DNA from: Halorubrum sp. DM2
Lineage (GTDB): Archaea > Halobacteriota > Halobacteria > Halobacteriales > Haloferacaceae
Direction: 5' to 3'
DNA length: 64,000 bases
NCBI RefSeq assembly: GCF_901686465.1
Contig: NZ_LR594487.1
Coordinates: 2,989,773-3,053,772 of the forward strand
The first letter of the stretch is position 1. The number at the start of each line of letters is the position of its first letter. Both the position numbers and the translations under genes were made by a program. This document shows, piece after piece, positions 9,166 through 16,240 of the stretch. The notes under the pieces are model-generated. The model was given only the letters and a program-made list of their open reading frames with translations. It did no database searches and was not told the DNA's origin.

Positions 9166-10218
9166 GTGACCGCGAACGCGACGTTCGATTTCGACCTGCT
9201 GGCGCGCCTGACTGACGCCCCCGGTCCCGTCGGCTACGAGGATCGGGTGCGCGACGTCGTGCGCGACGAACTCCCGGCCGTCGACGCCGTGCGATCGGAC
9301 GCGATGGGGAACGTCGTCGCGACCGTCGAAGGGAGCGCGGACCCCGACTACGAGGTGCTCGTCGCCGCGCACATGGACGAGATCGGGCTCATCGTGAGCC
9401 ACGTCGACGACGGGTTCCTCTCCGTGGAGCCGCTCGGGGGCTGGAACCCGGACGCGCTCCGCGGGCACCCGGTCACCGTCCACACCCGGGACGGCGACTA
9501 CGACGGGGTGGTGGGAATTAACGCCGCGCACACGGCCGCGGAGGAGGCCCCCGAGGACTGGACGCTCGACGACGCCTACGTGTTCACCGGTCTCGACCCC
9601 GACGAGGCGACCGAGGCGTTCGGCGTCGGCGACGTCGTGACGTTCGACAGCGACCTCCGCGAGATGGGCGAGTGCGTCTCCGGCTCCGCGCTGGACGACC
9701 GGGCGGGCGTGTATGTGATGTTGGAGGCCGCGCGGCTCGCCGACCCGGACGTGACCGTCCACTACGCCGCGACGGTCCAGGAAGAGGTCGGACTGCGGGG
9801 CGCGGCCGCCTTAGGCGTCGACGTCGACCCCGACCTCGTCGTCGCGCTCGACGGGACGCTCGAACAGTCGTACCCCGGCGTCGACCCGTCGAACGCGATC
9901 ACGACGCTCGGTGACGGCGTCGGGATCAAGCGGAAAGACGCGAGCGTCATCCCGACGGCCGAGGTCGTGGAACGGTTCGAATCGGTCGCCGAAACCCGCG
10001 ACATCGCCTTCCAGCGCGAGGTGTCTTGGAACATCGGGACCGACACCGCCGCCCTCCAGAACGCTGGAGGCGCGCGCCCCGTCGGCGCGCTCTCGATCCC
10101 CGTCCGGTACCACCACTCCGCCGTCGAGACGGCCGACGCGCGCGACGTCGAGGCCGCCGTCGACCTGCTCACGGCGTTCCTCGACAGCGAGGACGGTACG
10201 GACTACGCGCCGGACTGA
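9166..10218 (+). CDS. M42-family metalloaminopeptidase
   Basis: A 350-residue dinuclear metallopeptidase of the M42 (glutamyl aminopeptidase / endoglucanase-like) family that trims N-terminal residues from peptides, usually as a large tetrahedral cytosolic complex. The metal ligands and catalytic residues are in place: HMDEIG (His near residue 69), LDDRAG (bridging Asp near 176), QEEVGLRG (catalytic and ligand Glu near 205), a later DGT Asp, and YHHSAVET (His). The start is the GTG at 9166 (VTANATFDFDLLARL); the open frame before it lacks family sequence. Confidence 0.9.
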   Translation: MTANATFDFDLLARLTDAPGPVGYEDRVRDVVRDELPAVDAVRSDAMGNVVATVEGSADPDYEVLVAAHMDEIGLIVSHVDDGFLSVEPLGGWNPDALRGHPVTVHTRDGDYDGVVGINAAHTAAEEAPEDWTLDDAYVFTGLDPDEATEAFGVGDVVTFDSDLREMGECVSGSALDDRAGVYVMLEAARLADPDVTVHYAATVQEEVGLRGAAALGVDVDPDLVVALDGTLEQSYPGVDPSNAITTLGDGVGIKRKDASVIPTAEVVERFESVAETRDIAFQREVSWNIGTDTAALQNAGGARPVGALSIPVRYHHSAVETADARDVEAAVDLLTAFLDSEDGTDYAPD

Positions 10219-10543
10219 CGAGGCGGGATGCGGTCGACATGAGTAGAGCCAGTTTCACTGAAATTCTCAGCAGTTGACGGTGTTAGGATTATGTCACTCG
10301 CGGACGAACAAATATCGGCGTACCACATCGACATGGGGTACCCTGTACTGATCGATTAAGGCCGTGAAAATATCAACACCCAAGTATTTTATCAGATCCA
10401 ACAGATACTATTTTAATTACTTTCTGTGGGATTGTAGCGATAACGCTGATCCGGCACACCGGACCGAAACAGCCGCACACTAGCGTTTGTGTTCGCTGTC
10501 GTCTAGTCAGAGTTTTTAACTAGTCTGTCGTGTTCGCGTCAGT
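10219..10543. other. Intergenic region, 325 bp, decayed element ends and one promoter
   Basis: No gene is seen. GC drops sharply from the peptidase gene onward. It holds a degenerate inverted-repeat element (10251-10399, listed separately). A run tttttaac at 10513-10520, about 24 bp before the ATG at 10544, is the likely TATA element of the lipoprotein gene. Confidence 0.6.
10251..10399. repeat. Degenerate MITE-like element with two inverted ends
   Basis: Bases 10251-10277 match the left end of the element at 22247 at 20 of 27 positions. Bases 10345-10399 on the minus strand match the same end over about 50 bp (ending tcagtaca on that strand). The two face each other, giving a 149-bp element with only end sequence, as in a miniature inverted-repeat element. 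The differences suggest age. No clear target duplication remains. Confidence 0.5.
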
Positions 10544-10969
10544 ATGCAAAAATCTCGACGGGACGTGTTGAAGGGTAGTGCAGGGACGACACTTCTCACT
10601 GGATTGGCGGGATGTTCAGCGAGCGATCGGATTCCGCCCAGTTTGAATCCGCTCGGGGATGCACCGGCGATCAAATTCAGGTTCGACGGCTTTGCTGGGC
10701 AACGCTACGAGATCACCCATACTGGTGGTGATACTGTAGATGCTACCCGTGTCCGTGTACAATATACGGAGGTTGACAGCGGGGAGCAAAAATACATCAA
10801 GTGGAATCTGTTTGGTAAAGTGAACTCAGAGCTGGACATCTCTCCAGACAAGACACTCACAACGCCAACAGGGGTTGAAGGCGGAACCAAGATTCGTGTG
10901 ATCTGGGTACCGCAAAACGGCGACGATAACAGAACGATTGGTGTGTACGAAGTTCAGAAGCTGGATTGA
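10544..10969 (+). CDS. Tat-exported lipoprotein with pilin-like Ig domain
   Basis: A 141-residue protein with a twin-arginine signal (SRRDVLKGSAG) and a lipobox LAGC with Cys24, so it should be exported folded and anchored by a lipid. The mature part contains FDGFAGQRYEITHTGGD, which is like the C-terminal beta domain of archaeal type IV pilins (ITHTGGD is a recurrent motif there). Its GC content is lower than that of the neighbours, and it sits between decayed element ends, so it may have been transferred. A role in surface structure is an inference only. Confidence 0.75.
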   Translation: MQKSRRDVLKGSAGTTLLTGLAGCSASDRIPPSLNPLGDAPAIKFRFDGFAGQRYEITHTGGDTVDATRVRVQYTEVDSGEQKYIKWNLFGKVNSELDISPDKTLTTPTGVEGGTKIRVIWVPQNGDDNRTIGVYEVQKLD

Positions 10970-11008
10970 ACCGATTCACAGATCGAAATCAATGATCCGG
11001 TCTTGGGC

Positions 11009-11062
11009 GAATCTGTTGAAATCCTTCGGGAGCGATAGCGTTGTTCCCCCAATCGCTTAGTA
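11009..11062 (+). repeat. Solo IS6-like left end
   Basis: The segment contains ctgttgaaatcc followed after a short gap by caatcgcttagtatc, matching the end at 22247-22300 (ttgttgaaatcc ... caatcgctcagtac). No partner end in reverse orientation is seen before the repeat at 11096. Confidence 0.45.
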
Positions 11063-11095
11063 TCGGTGACGTAGTGATTGATCTGCTGAATTTGA

Positions 11096-11422
11096 GTGCG
11101 GTGGCGCGTGCCTGCTCGGCCGCGATGCGGCCGAGCAGCATGCGCGAGGGAGTCGACCGGTCGGAGCAACGCGGAGACCGGTCGACGAGGCTGGGGAGGT
11201 GTGAGGTGCGGTGCTGTTGTAAGGTGGGATTCGAAGGGGCAGTTGCGAGGCGGGCGCGGGCGTTCACGAGGGCAAAGCTCTCGTGAGCCAATCAGAACGC
11301 TCCGCGTTCTGATGACGACGCAAGCACCGCAAGGAGAGAGCAGAGCTCTCTCTCGTCATCACGAGATGCCGGAGTCGTCTCAAACGACCCGAGCGTGCGC
11401 CCACCTCGCGGCTGGGGCCTCG
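11096..11422 (+). repeat. Structured repeat R, copy 1 (candidate non-coding RNA)
   Basis: This is a 327-bp GC-rich block starting gtgcggtggcgcgtgcc and ending cgcggctggggc. Hairpins seen are a perfect 12-bp stem at 11112-11123/11127-11138 (loop gat), an 11-bp stem at 11152-11162/11176-11186, and a closing helix 11245-11257/11397-11409 (12 of 13 pairs). Inside the closing helix are short hairpins with three-base loops (cagaacgc/gcgttctg; gagagagc/gctctctc). Two more copies are at 39412-39672 and 40519-40839. Open frames across it are arginine-rich and look non-coding. Confidence 0.6.
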
Positions 11423-11570
11423 GTGGTCGTGTCGATCAGTGATTTACAAGCACGATTAAACGATCAAATAACTCTGTCAAAATGAATGGGGTCGGTCCTC
11501 AATAGAGCCACGGGTCCGCACTTCCTAATCGGCAGACTCGCTGGTAGGCGCTGAGAACGCGTTTGTGAGA

Positions 11571-11588
11571 AGCGGGCCGGGCGCGATT
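11571..11588. other. Left attachment site (attL)
   Basis: The sequence agcgggccgggcgcgatt repeats the tRNA-Lys 3' end found at 30764-30781. The match stops on both sides (a versus g before it; cc versus tg after it), which defines an 18-bp core. It lies between the decayed chromosomal border and the integrase gene. Confidence 0.85.
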
Positions 11589-11662
11589 CCACCAAAGCCG
11601 GTCGCTAACCGTTTCACTGTGCCGTTTTCCGTACATGGGTTGCGTTGTCATAGTCGTGTTGA

Positions 11663-12733
11663 TCATGCCGCGTCAAGTCGTTCAACGTACTCTGTTCGAT
11701 TCTCCATCCGATCGCGGTAGCGTCGCCACCGCTCCTTCTCAGACGCCCAGTCGTAGTGATCCGAGATCGTCTTCACCGACGCGTTGACGCGCTCGGCGAC
11801 GACCTCCGGCGGGATCCCGATGTTCAACTGCCAAGTGATCGAGCCCGTCCGGATCTGATGTGGCGACCGCGACGAGGGACACTTCGCCGCCTCGTGGTAG
11901 TCGACCCAGTCGCAGGTGTCCGGGTCCTTTCCGTGGGGGCAGGTGCCGTGAAGACACGGAATCGTCGCGCGGTAGCTCCACGCTCTGATCGTCGCCTCCC
12001 CGGCCCGACCCCTCGAACTCGCGAGCAACGGCTGTCTGCCGCTGTCGTCGCGGCTGTCGTAGCGATACTGTCCGACGTACTCGCTGAGGATACGCGCGAC
12101 TCGGTCCGGGATTCCGACCGGACGCTCGCCGCGGATCTTGTTCTTCAGCGGCGTCCCCGATTCCGGTCGGTGCCTGAACTCCACCCAACTCTGTTCGTCG
12201 TCATCGTCGAGGCGGATGTAGAGGTCGCGGACGTCGAGCCCGCGGAGCGCGCCCTGGCGGGCACCGGTGTACCACGCGAGTTCGAGGAACGCGTGGCGTC
12301 GACGGGCGCGCTCGGCGTCCGAGTTGCGGTAGTAGTTCAGCAGCGCGAGCGCCGGGTCCCGGTCGAGTGAGACCTCGCTCGACCGCTCGTCGGGATCGAG
12401 ATCGGGGATACGCACCGATTCGTGGAGCCCATCTCCGACGGCGTCGAGCTGTTCGAGGTACTCGACGAACATCCGGAGCGTCCACATCTCGCCTTCGAGC
12501 GTGACCGGCGCGATCTGGCTCGCCCGATGCTCGTAGTAGTCGTCGAAGTCGTAGCCGCGGAGCTCGCCGACCGACTCGATCTGAGCCTCCTCGGCCCACT
12601 CGCGGAAGAGCTTGAGGCGGTACTTCCACGCCTTCACGCTCGACTCCGTCGAGTCGGCGCGCCGGCGACGGAGATACCGGTCGATCGCCTCGCGGACCGA
12701 CAGCGCCGACGGCTCTCGGGAATCCCGGCTCAT
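11663..12733 (-). CDS. Tyrosine recombinase, integrase of the element
   Basis: A 356-residue integrase. An N-terminal SAM-like core-binding domain (about 15-115: SVREAIDRYLRRRRADSTESSVKAWKYRL) precedes a catalytic domain with Arg in TGARQGALRG (near 160), HQIR (His and Arg near 294-297), and a C-terminal DHYDW that should carry the nucleophilic tyrosine. It would integrate and excise the element at tRNA-Lys. It is the last gene of a chain reading from 13642; its ATG overlaps the stop of the 39-residue gene upstream by 4 bp (ATGA). The start at 12733 is fixed by that overlap and by the acidic start MSRDSREPSAL. Confidence 0.9.
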   Translation of the reverse strand: MSRDSREPSALSVREAIDRYLRRRRADSTESSVKAWKYRLKLFREWAEEAQIESVGELRGYDFDDYYEHRASQIAPVTLEGEMWTLRMFVEYLEQLDAVGDGLHESVRIPDLDPDERSSEVSLDRDPALALLNYYRNSDAERARRRHAFLELAWYTGARQGALRGLDVRDLYIRLDDDDEQSWVEFRHRPESGTPLKNKIRGERPVGIPDRVARILSEYVGQYRYDSRDDSGRQPLLASSRGRAGEATIRAWSYRATIPCLHGTCPHGKDPDTCDWVDYHEAAKCPSSRSPHQIRTGSITWQLNIGIPPEVVAERVNASVKTISDHYDWASEKERWRRYRDRMENRTEYVERLDAA

Positions 12734-12849
12734 TCTTCGGGCGGGATCGTCCCGTCGGAGCGCCGGCCGCAGGACGGGCAGGTGTAGCCGTTGACGAAGG
12801 CGTCGACGTGCCGATCGCAGTGGCCGCAGCGCCACAGCAGGTTCGTCAC
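12730..12849 (-). CDS. 39-residue zinc-ribbon protein
   Basis: Starts with GTG and reads MTNLLWRCGHCDRHVDAF..., then TCPSCGRRSDGTIPPEE. Two CxxC knuckles predict one zinc site. The stop overlaps the integrase ATG (ATGA), and its start overlaps the preceding gene's stop (GTGA). These couplings on both sides are the main evidence that such a short frame is translated. It may assist the integrase or bind nucleic acid. Confidence 0.7.
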   Translation of the reverse strand: MTNLLWRCGHCDRHVDAFVNGYTCPSCGRRSDGTIPPEE

Positions 12850-13007
12850 GCGACCACCTCGCCGGAACGGAACAGCGCCGGCGCGATCTCCGCCTTCTGT
12901 CGGGCCATGTCGACGAGCGCGGCGTCGGTCGCGAGCACGCTCGCCTCGACGGCCACCGTGTCGGTCGCGTCGGCCGTCCGGAGCCTGACGGTCGCCCGGC
13001 GGATCAC
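12846..13007 (-). CDS. 53-residue protein, unknown
   Basis: Reads MIRRATVRLRTADATDTVAVEASVLA... and ends RSGEVVA. The frame begins with GTG and overlaps both neighbours by four bases (GTGA on each side). The pattern of alternating Thr, Val and Asp residues suggests beta strands. No family was recognised. Confidence 0.6.
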   Translation of the reverse strand: MIRRATVRLRTADATDTVAVEASVLATDAALVDMARQKAEIAPALFRSGEVVA

Positions 13008-13123
13008 CGCCGGTCCTCCGCGGCCTGCGAGAGCGTCACGTCGTCGAGACGGCCCGCCAGCACGTCACGGGCGTCGAAGCCCCCGCCGTCGCGAGGCGTC
13101 CGAGCGCGGCGCTCGCGGGTCAT
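13004..13123 (-). CDS. 39-residue protein, unknown
   Basis: Reads MTRERRARTPRDGGGFDARD and ends TLSQAAEDRR. The start overlaps the stop of the PadR-like gene by four bases and the stop overlaps the next GTG. The basic N-terminus and the short acidic helix-like tail leave the function open. Support comes from coupling only. Confidence 0.5.
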   Translation of the reverse strand: MTRERRARTPRDGGGFDARDVLAGRLDDVTLSQAAEDRR

Positions 13124-13452
13124 GTGTCGCCCTCCTCGTCGCCGTCGGCCCACGCGTCGTAGTCGGCGAGCGCGTCGCGGGCCGCGTCGGTGAGCGCGTA
13201 GTCGTTCGTTCGGCGGTTGCGCTGGGACTTCGCGACGAAGCCCTTCTCGACGAGCTGGTCGAGGCTGGGGTAGAGGCGGCCGTGGTTCACGTCGACGCCG
13301 TAGTACGTCTCCAGCCCGGACCGGATCGCGGTCCCCTTGCGGTGGTCCTCGCGATCGAGGAATCGAAGAATGTCGCGTTGGAACGCGGTGAGGTCGGCGA
13401 GCCCGCTCGGCTCGCCGGTGTCGCGCCCGTCGCCGTCGACGACGCTACGCAT
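13120..13452 (-). CDS. PadR-like winged-helix regulator
   Basis: A 110-residue protein with a PadR-type DNA-binding domain: LTAFQRDILRFLDREDHRKG, then the recognition-helix region GVDVNHGRLYPSLDQLVEKG and the wing NRRTNDYALTDAARDAL. PadR proteins repress transcription as dimers. It lies upstream of the integrase in the same chain, so it could control excision. The ATG at 13452 (MRSVVDGDG) overlaps the stop of the zinc protein upstream by 8 bp. Confidence 0.85.
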   Translation of the reverse strand: MRSVVDGDGRDTGEPSGLADLTAFQRDILRFLDREDHRKGTAIRSGLETYYGVDVNHGRLYPSLDQLVEKGFVAKSQRNRRTNDYALTDAARDALADYDAWADGDEEGDT

Positions 13453-13642
13453 CGCGCACCCCCGCGGGGTCGCGACGATCGGCGAGCGGCTTCGCCGCGC
13501 ACTCGGCACAGAGACCGCGCCCGGTCTCGGCGTCGAAGCCGTCGGCTCGGTCGCCGCAGATCTCGCAGTCGCCGCCGTTATGTCCGCCCGGTTCGTCTGC
13601 CGTCGTTGGGGGATTCATCCCCCGGAATGCCGTCGTTGGCAT
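13445..13642 (-). CDS. Small zinc-finger protein
   Basis: Up to 65 residues: MPTTAFRGMNPPTTADEPGG..., then CEICGDRADGF and GLCAECAAK. The two CxxC pairs predict zinc binding. The second in-frame ATG at 13618 (MNPPTTADEP, preceded by ggggg) is an alternative start. It is the first gene of the leftward chain 13642 to 11663, reading away from the palindrome at 13768. Confidence 0.7.
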   Translation of the reverse strand: MPTTAFRGMNPPTTADEPGGHNGGDCEICGDRADGFDAETGRGLCAECAAKPLADRRDPAGVRDA

Positions 13643-13767
13643 GGTTCTGTGGTACCATCACAGAACCCGACCCGGCCGGGTGTTGGAGCACCGCGGCCGG
13701 GATTCCTACAGTTTCATCGCGAGCCGAGGCTTCGTCACTCGGGCTCCGTATGTACTCAACATAGGCG

Positions 13768-13787
13768 ACACAACTTATAGGTTGTGT
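13768..13787. promoter_or_regulatory. Operator-like palindrome containing a TATA box
   Basis: ACACAAC and GTTGTGT form a perfect 7-bp inverted repeat around the spacer TTATAG. It lies between the leftward chain (first ATG at 13642 or 13618) and the rightward repressor-like gene (13864). A TATA-like core inside a dyad is what a repressor that blocks TBP would bind, so this may be the element's switch region. Confidence 0.55.
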
Positions 13788-13863
13788 ATGAAATTGATAG
13801 TTCAATAGACTTTCCAAAGTTCTAATCGTGTGTAATAGGTTTCACCGAACCAGTAGTGGAGCC

Positions 13864-14196
13864 ATGAGATATTCTGGGGACTGGATGGCACTCGTGGACG
13901 ACAGGGTGCTCGAATATCTACGCGAGAATGGATCTGGGTCTCCTACAGAGATGAAAGAAGAGGGGCCGATCCGGTATTCGAGTCAATATATCGGTCGTCG
14001 ATGTAAGAAATTGAAAGAAAATGGGCTCGTCCAGCACCTCGGGAACGGAGTCTACATCATCACCGATGATGGCGAAGCCTACCTCGACGGCCGGCTTGAC
14101 ACACAGGAATGGCGCTACATCGACGACGACGCCAGCGAAGTTACTGCCAGTAGCTCCGAAGATATCCCCGGTGAGTCGAACGGGGGCGCGACCTGA
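13864..14196 (+). CDS. phiH1-repressor-like winged-helix protein 1
   Basis: A 110-residue protein: MRYSGDWMALVDDRVLEYL, RENGSGSPTEMKEEG, then IGRRCKKLKENGLVQHLGNG and a wing VYIITDDGEAYLDG. This is the winged-helix pattern of haloarchaeal proteins related to the phage phiH1 repressor. The ATG at 13864 was chosen because the 12 codons before it fall in the promoter area. The next gene begins directly after its stop, so they are co-transcribed. Confidence 0.82.
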   Translation: MRYSGDWMALVDDRVLEYLRENGSGSPTEMKEEGPIRYSSQYIGRRCKKLKENGLVQHLGNGVYIITDDGEAYLDGRLDTQEWRYIDDDASEVTASSSEDIPGESNGGAT

Positions 14197-14532
14197 ATGC
14201 GGTCGTTCGTTCCGTGGATGACGCAGCTCGATGAGCGCATTCTTGAACAGTTAGCCTCCGACGGTGCCGCGACCTCGTGGGAAGTCGGGTTCGAACTCTC
14301 CGGGACCGTGAGTCCTGGTCGAGTGACCGAGCGCTGTAACACGTTGGTCGACGCTGAACTTGTTGAGCGTGAGGACCGCGATATCGGGTTCGATCGCGTC
14401 GAGACCTACTGGTCGATCACGACGTGGGGGCGGCTGTACCTGAGTGAGGAAGTCGATCCCGGACTCGACGTACCTGAGCCGGGTCCTCGACCGCCTCATG
14501 CCACTCGACCGGGTGAGTGGGCCGGGTTCTAG
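14197..14532 (+). CDS. phiH1-repressor-like winged-helix protein 2
   Basis: A 111-residue protein, MRSFVPWMTQLDERILEQLA, GAATSWEVGFELSG, RVTERCNTLVDAELVERED, then a wing SITTWGRLYLSEEVDPG. It belongs to the same winged-helix group as the gene before it, with little identity. Its ATG abuts the TGA of that gene. A second ATG at 14218 (MTQLDERILEQ) fits the family N-terminus equally well. The two probably regulate the element's genes. Confidence 0.8.
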   Translation: MRSFVPWMTQLDERILEQLASDGAATSWEVGFELSGTVSPGRVTERCNTLVDAELVEREDRDIGFDRVETYWSITTWGRLYLSEEVDPGLDVPEPGPRPPHATRPGEWAGF

Positions 14533-14540
14533 TGAACGTA

Positions 14541-15053
14541 ATGTGTCTTGAAGGACTACTCACAGCGATATACGCGGTAGCCACTGATAGTACCACAATT
14601 GGTCTTGTAATTGGGATTGCGACTACGTTCACTTCCGCTATTCTGACATATAATTATCGGCAAAACAAAGAGAAAGAGAAGCTTGTAGGTGCGTTAACCG
14701 CAGAAATTGGGCAAATGAGAGGGATCGAACAGTGCGCTAACTCTATGGAAAAGAGGAATTCAAAACCTTCTGAAGGAGGCCTTGATCCAGATTCTCTTCC
14801 TCCAGGGAAATCAATACCAACAGTGGTGTATGAGTCCAACGCCGGGCGGATTGGTCTACTAGATCAAGAGACTCAAGATAAGTACGTGGAGTTCTACTCA
14901 AAAGTAATCCAATATAAATCAATTATGTCCGCAGCACGCTCTGACGGTGGAGTGCCTGATGCCGATCTAGACGATTTGTACAATTCAATCGAAGAGTTGT
15001 CTGAAACGCGCAAAAGCTTGATTGATGAAGAGCATGGGGATAATCTGGAATGA
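14541..15053 (+). CDS. Unknown membrane-anchored protein, cassette gene A
   Basis: A 170-residue low-GC gene. The N-terminus has one or two hydrophobic segments (LLTAIYAVATDSTTIGLVIG, IATTFTSAILTYNY), then a charged cytoplasmic region with KEKEKLVGALTAEIGQM and a helical C-terminus (DLDDLYNSIEELSETRKSLI). In-frame GTG codons at 14532 and 14517 are alternative starts. It is the first of three consecutive low-GC genes on this strand. No family was recognised. Confidence 0.7.
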   Translation: MCLEGLLTAIYAVATDSTTIGLVIGIATTFTSAILTYNYRQNKEKEKLVGALTAEIGQMRGIEQCANSMEKRNSKPSEGGLDPDSLPPGKSIPTVVYESNAGRIGLLDQETQDKYVEFYSKVIQYKSIMSAARSDGGVPDADLDDLYNSIEELSETRKSLIDEEHGDNLE

Positions 15054-15148
15054 ACACATGGGTTGAGGAGATTATTTATGGAAGGAAGGATCACATCCTA
15101 GCAAGCGATGTTCCATCCCCGATCCACTATGTCTGAGGGGCATATACC

Positions 15149-16240
15149 ATGAGTTCCCCGTATGACTTCTTGGACGCAGTTGATCGTGATTTTTCCTCTG
15201 CTGACGATTTCGTGTCTTATCTTGAGAAGGATTATAATCTCGGGGAAGTTCCAGAGAGTGTCAACTTTATCGGTGCGATAAACGACTGCCGGTCAGAGAA
15301 AGCCTTCATTGACTCGTTGGGTAGTCACTTTGATCGTGTAGATTCAACGGGAGACCTCTATCTTCTTAAGGGAGATACTGGCGAGGAATACGTCCCGTAC
15401 TACGTTTATGTAGATGACGAGTTTCCTGTATTTATCACTACAGCAAATATCACTGACGAGATGCCTCCGACAATCAATTCATATCTTCAACAGAGTAAGG
15501 ATGTCGGGAGGTTCTGGCTTTCAAAAAGACAGATGGAAGCGCTCCGCGAAGAGCTAATTAGTAGATACGACGGAGATATTCTTATTCCGTTTTTCAGTGC
15601 CAAGAGAGGTATGTTCTCGGAAATTGGAGCCAGAAAAAGACCGGGAACTAAAAGACGAATTACTTACTATGCGGATGATGGTCTAGAGACATATCGGGAG
15701 ATGAGAATGGAATACGGTGTTCTCCCAACCATTCTTGAATTTGAACGACCCAATCACTTCAAATTTAGAGTGAAGGATAAAGGAGTGTTTGTCCACGAAA
15801 GTGGAAGTGTTCAGGAACTTTGGCGGACCCTGAAAAAGGAGACTGAGCACAAGTCACGTATAAAGGAGTACATCGACACTGGCGAAGCTACAGAGCCAGA
15901 GAGTACGGTATTCCAAAATAAGACAATCTCTGTCAGCCGTCCTTGGGGAATAAAAGTTGATCCGGGACTACACAGAGATCATCTGGACGGTTTTAAATCT
16001 CACCTCCAAAATGAGGAGTTAGAATTCGGAGTTTCTGAGTACAACTCCTACCCAGAGATACCAAGCTTCGATGCTGAGCTAATTGACCACAGTTCCTACG
16101 AAACTACGAAGCTCATGACAAAAGAGGATACTATACAGGTATATCCTCGTGAGCTAACCGATGTTGATCAGTCCTTTAGAATCTACAATTTCGTTAGCGA
16201 TCACTTCGGACCGAAGTGTGAACCGGTAGCAGTAGAATGA
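15149..16240 (+). CDS. Unknown protein, cassette gene B
   Basis: A 363-residue soluble acidic protein starting MSSPYDFLDAVDRDFSSADDF. It has no membrane segment and no motif I can name. Aromatic-rich beta-like stretches (YVPYYVYVDDEFPVFITTAN) and basic patches (SAKRGMFSEIGARKRPGTKR) stand out. The gene is low-GC and AT-codon-rich compared with the chromosome. Its stop overlaps the next gene's ATG by four bases, so the two products are probably made together and may interact. Its place beside a restriction enzyme suggests, but does not show, a defence role. Confidence 0.75.
   Translation: MSSPYDFLDAVDRDFSSADDFVSYLEKDYNLGEVPESVNFIGAINDCRSEKAFIDSLGSHFDRVDSTGDLYLLKGDTGEEYVPYYVYVDDEFPVFITTANITDEMPPTINSYLQQSKDVGRFWLSKRQMEALREELISRYDGDILIPFFSAKRGMFSEIGARKRPGTKRRITYYADDGLETYREMRMEYGVLPTILEFERPNHFKFRVKDKGVFVHESGSVQELWRTLKKETEHKSRIKEYIDTGEATEPESTVFQNKTISVSRPWGIKVDPGLHRDHLDGFKSHLQNEELEFGVSEYNSYPEIPSFDAELIDHSSYETTKLMTKEDTIQVYPRELTDVDQSFRIYNFVSDHFGPKCEPVAVE

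Noticed and set aside
11490-11560. tRNA-like fragment left of attL
   Set aside because: The stretch looked tRNA-like on the minus strand, but no T-arm consensus or acceptor pairing could be found.
12808-13764. 318-codon plus-strand frame
   Set aside because: It is antisense to the PadR-like gene and the tiny-gene chain, with low-complexity Arg/Ala/Val sequence.
13578-13817. 79-codon minus-strand frame across the operator
   Set aside because: It covers the palindrome and overlaps the zinc-finger gene in another frame with no family signal.
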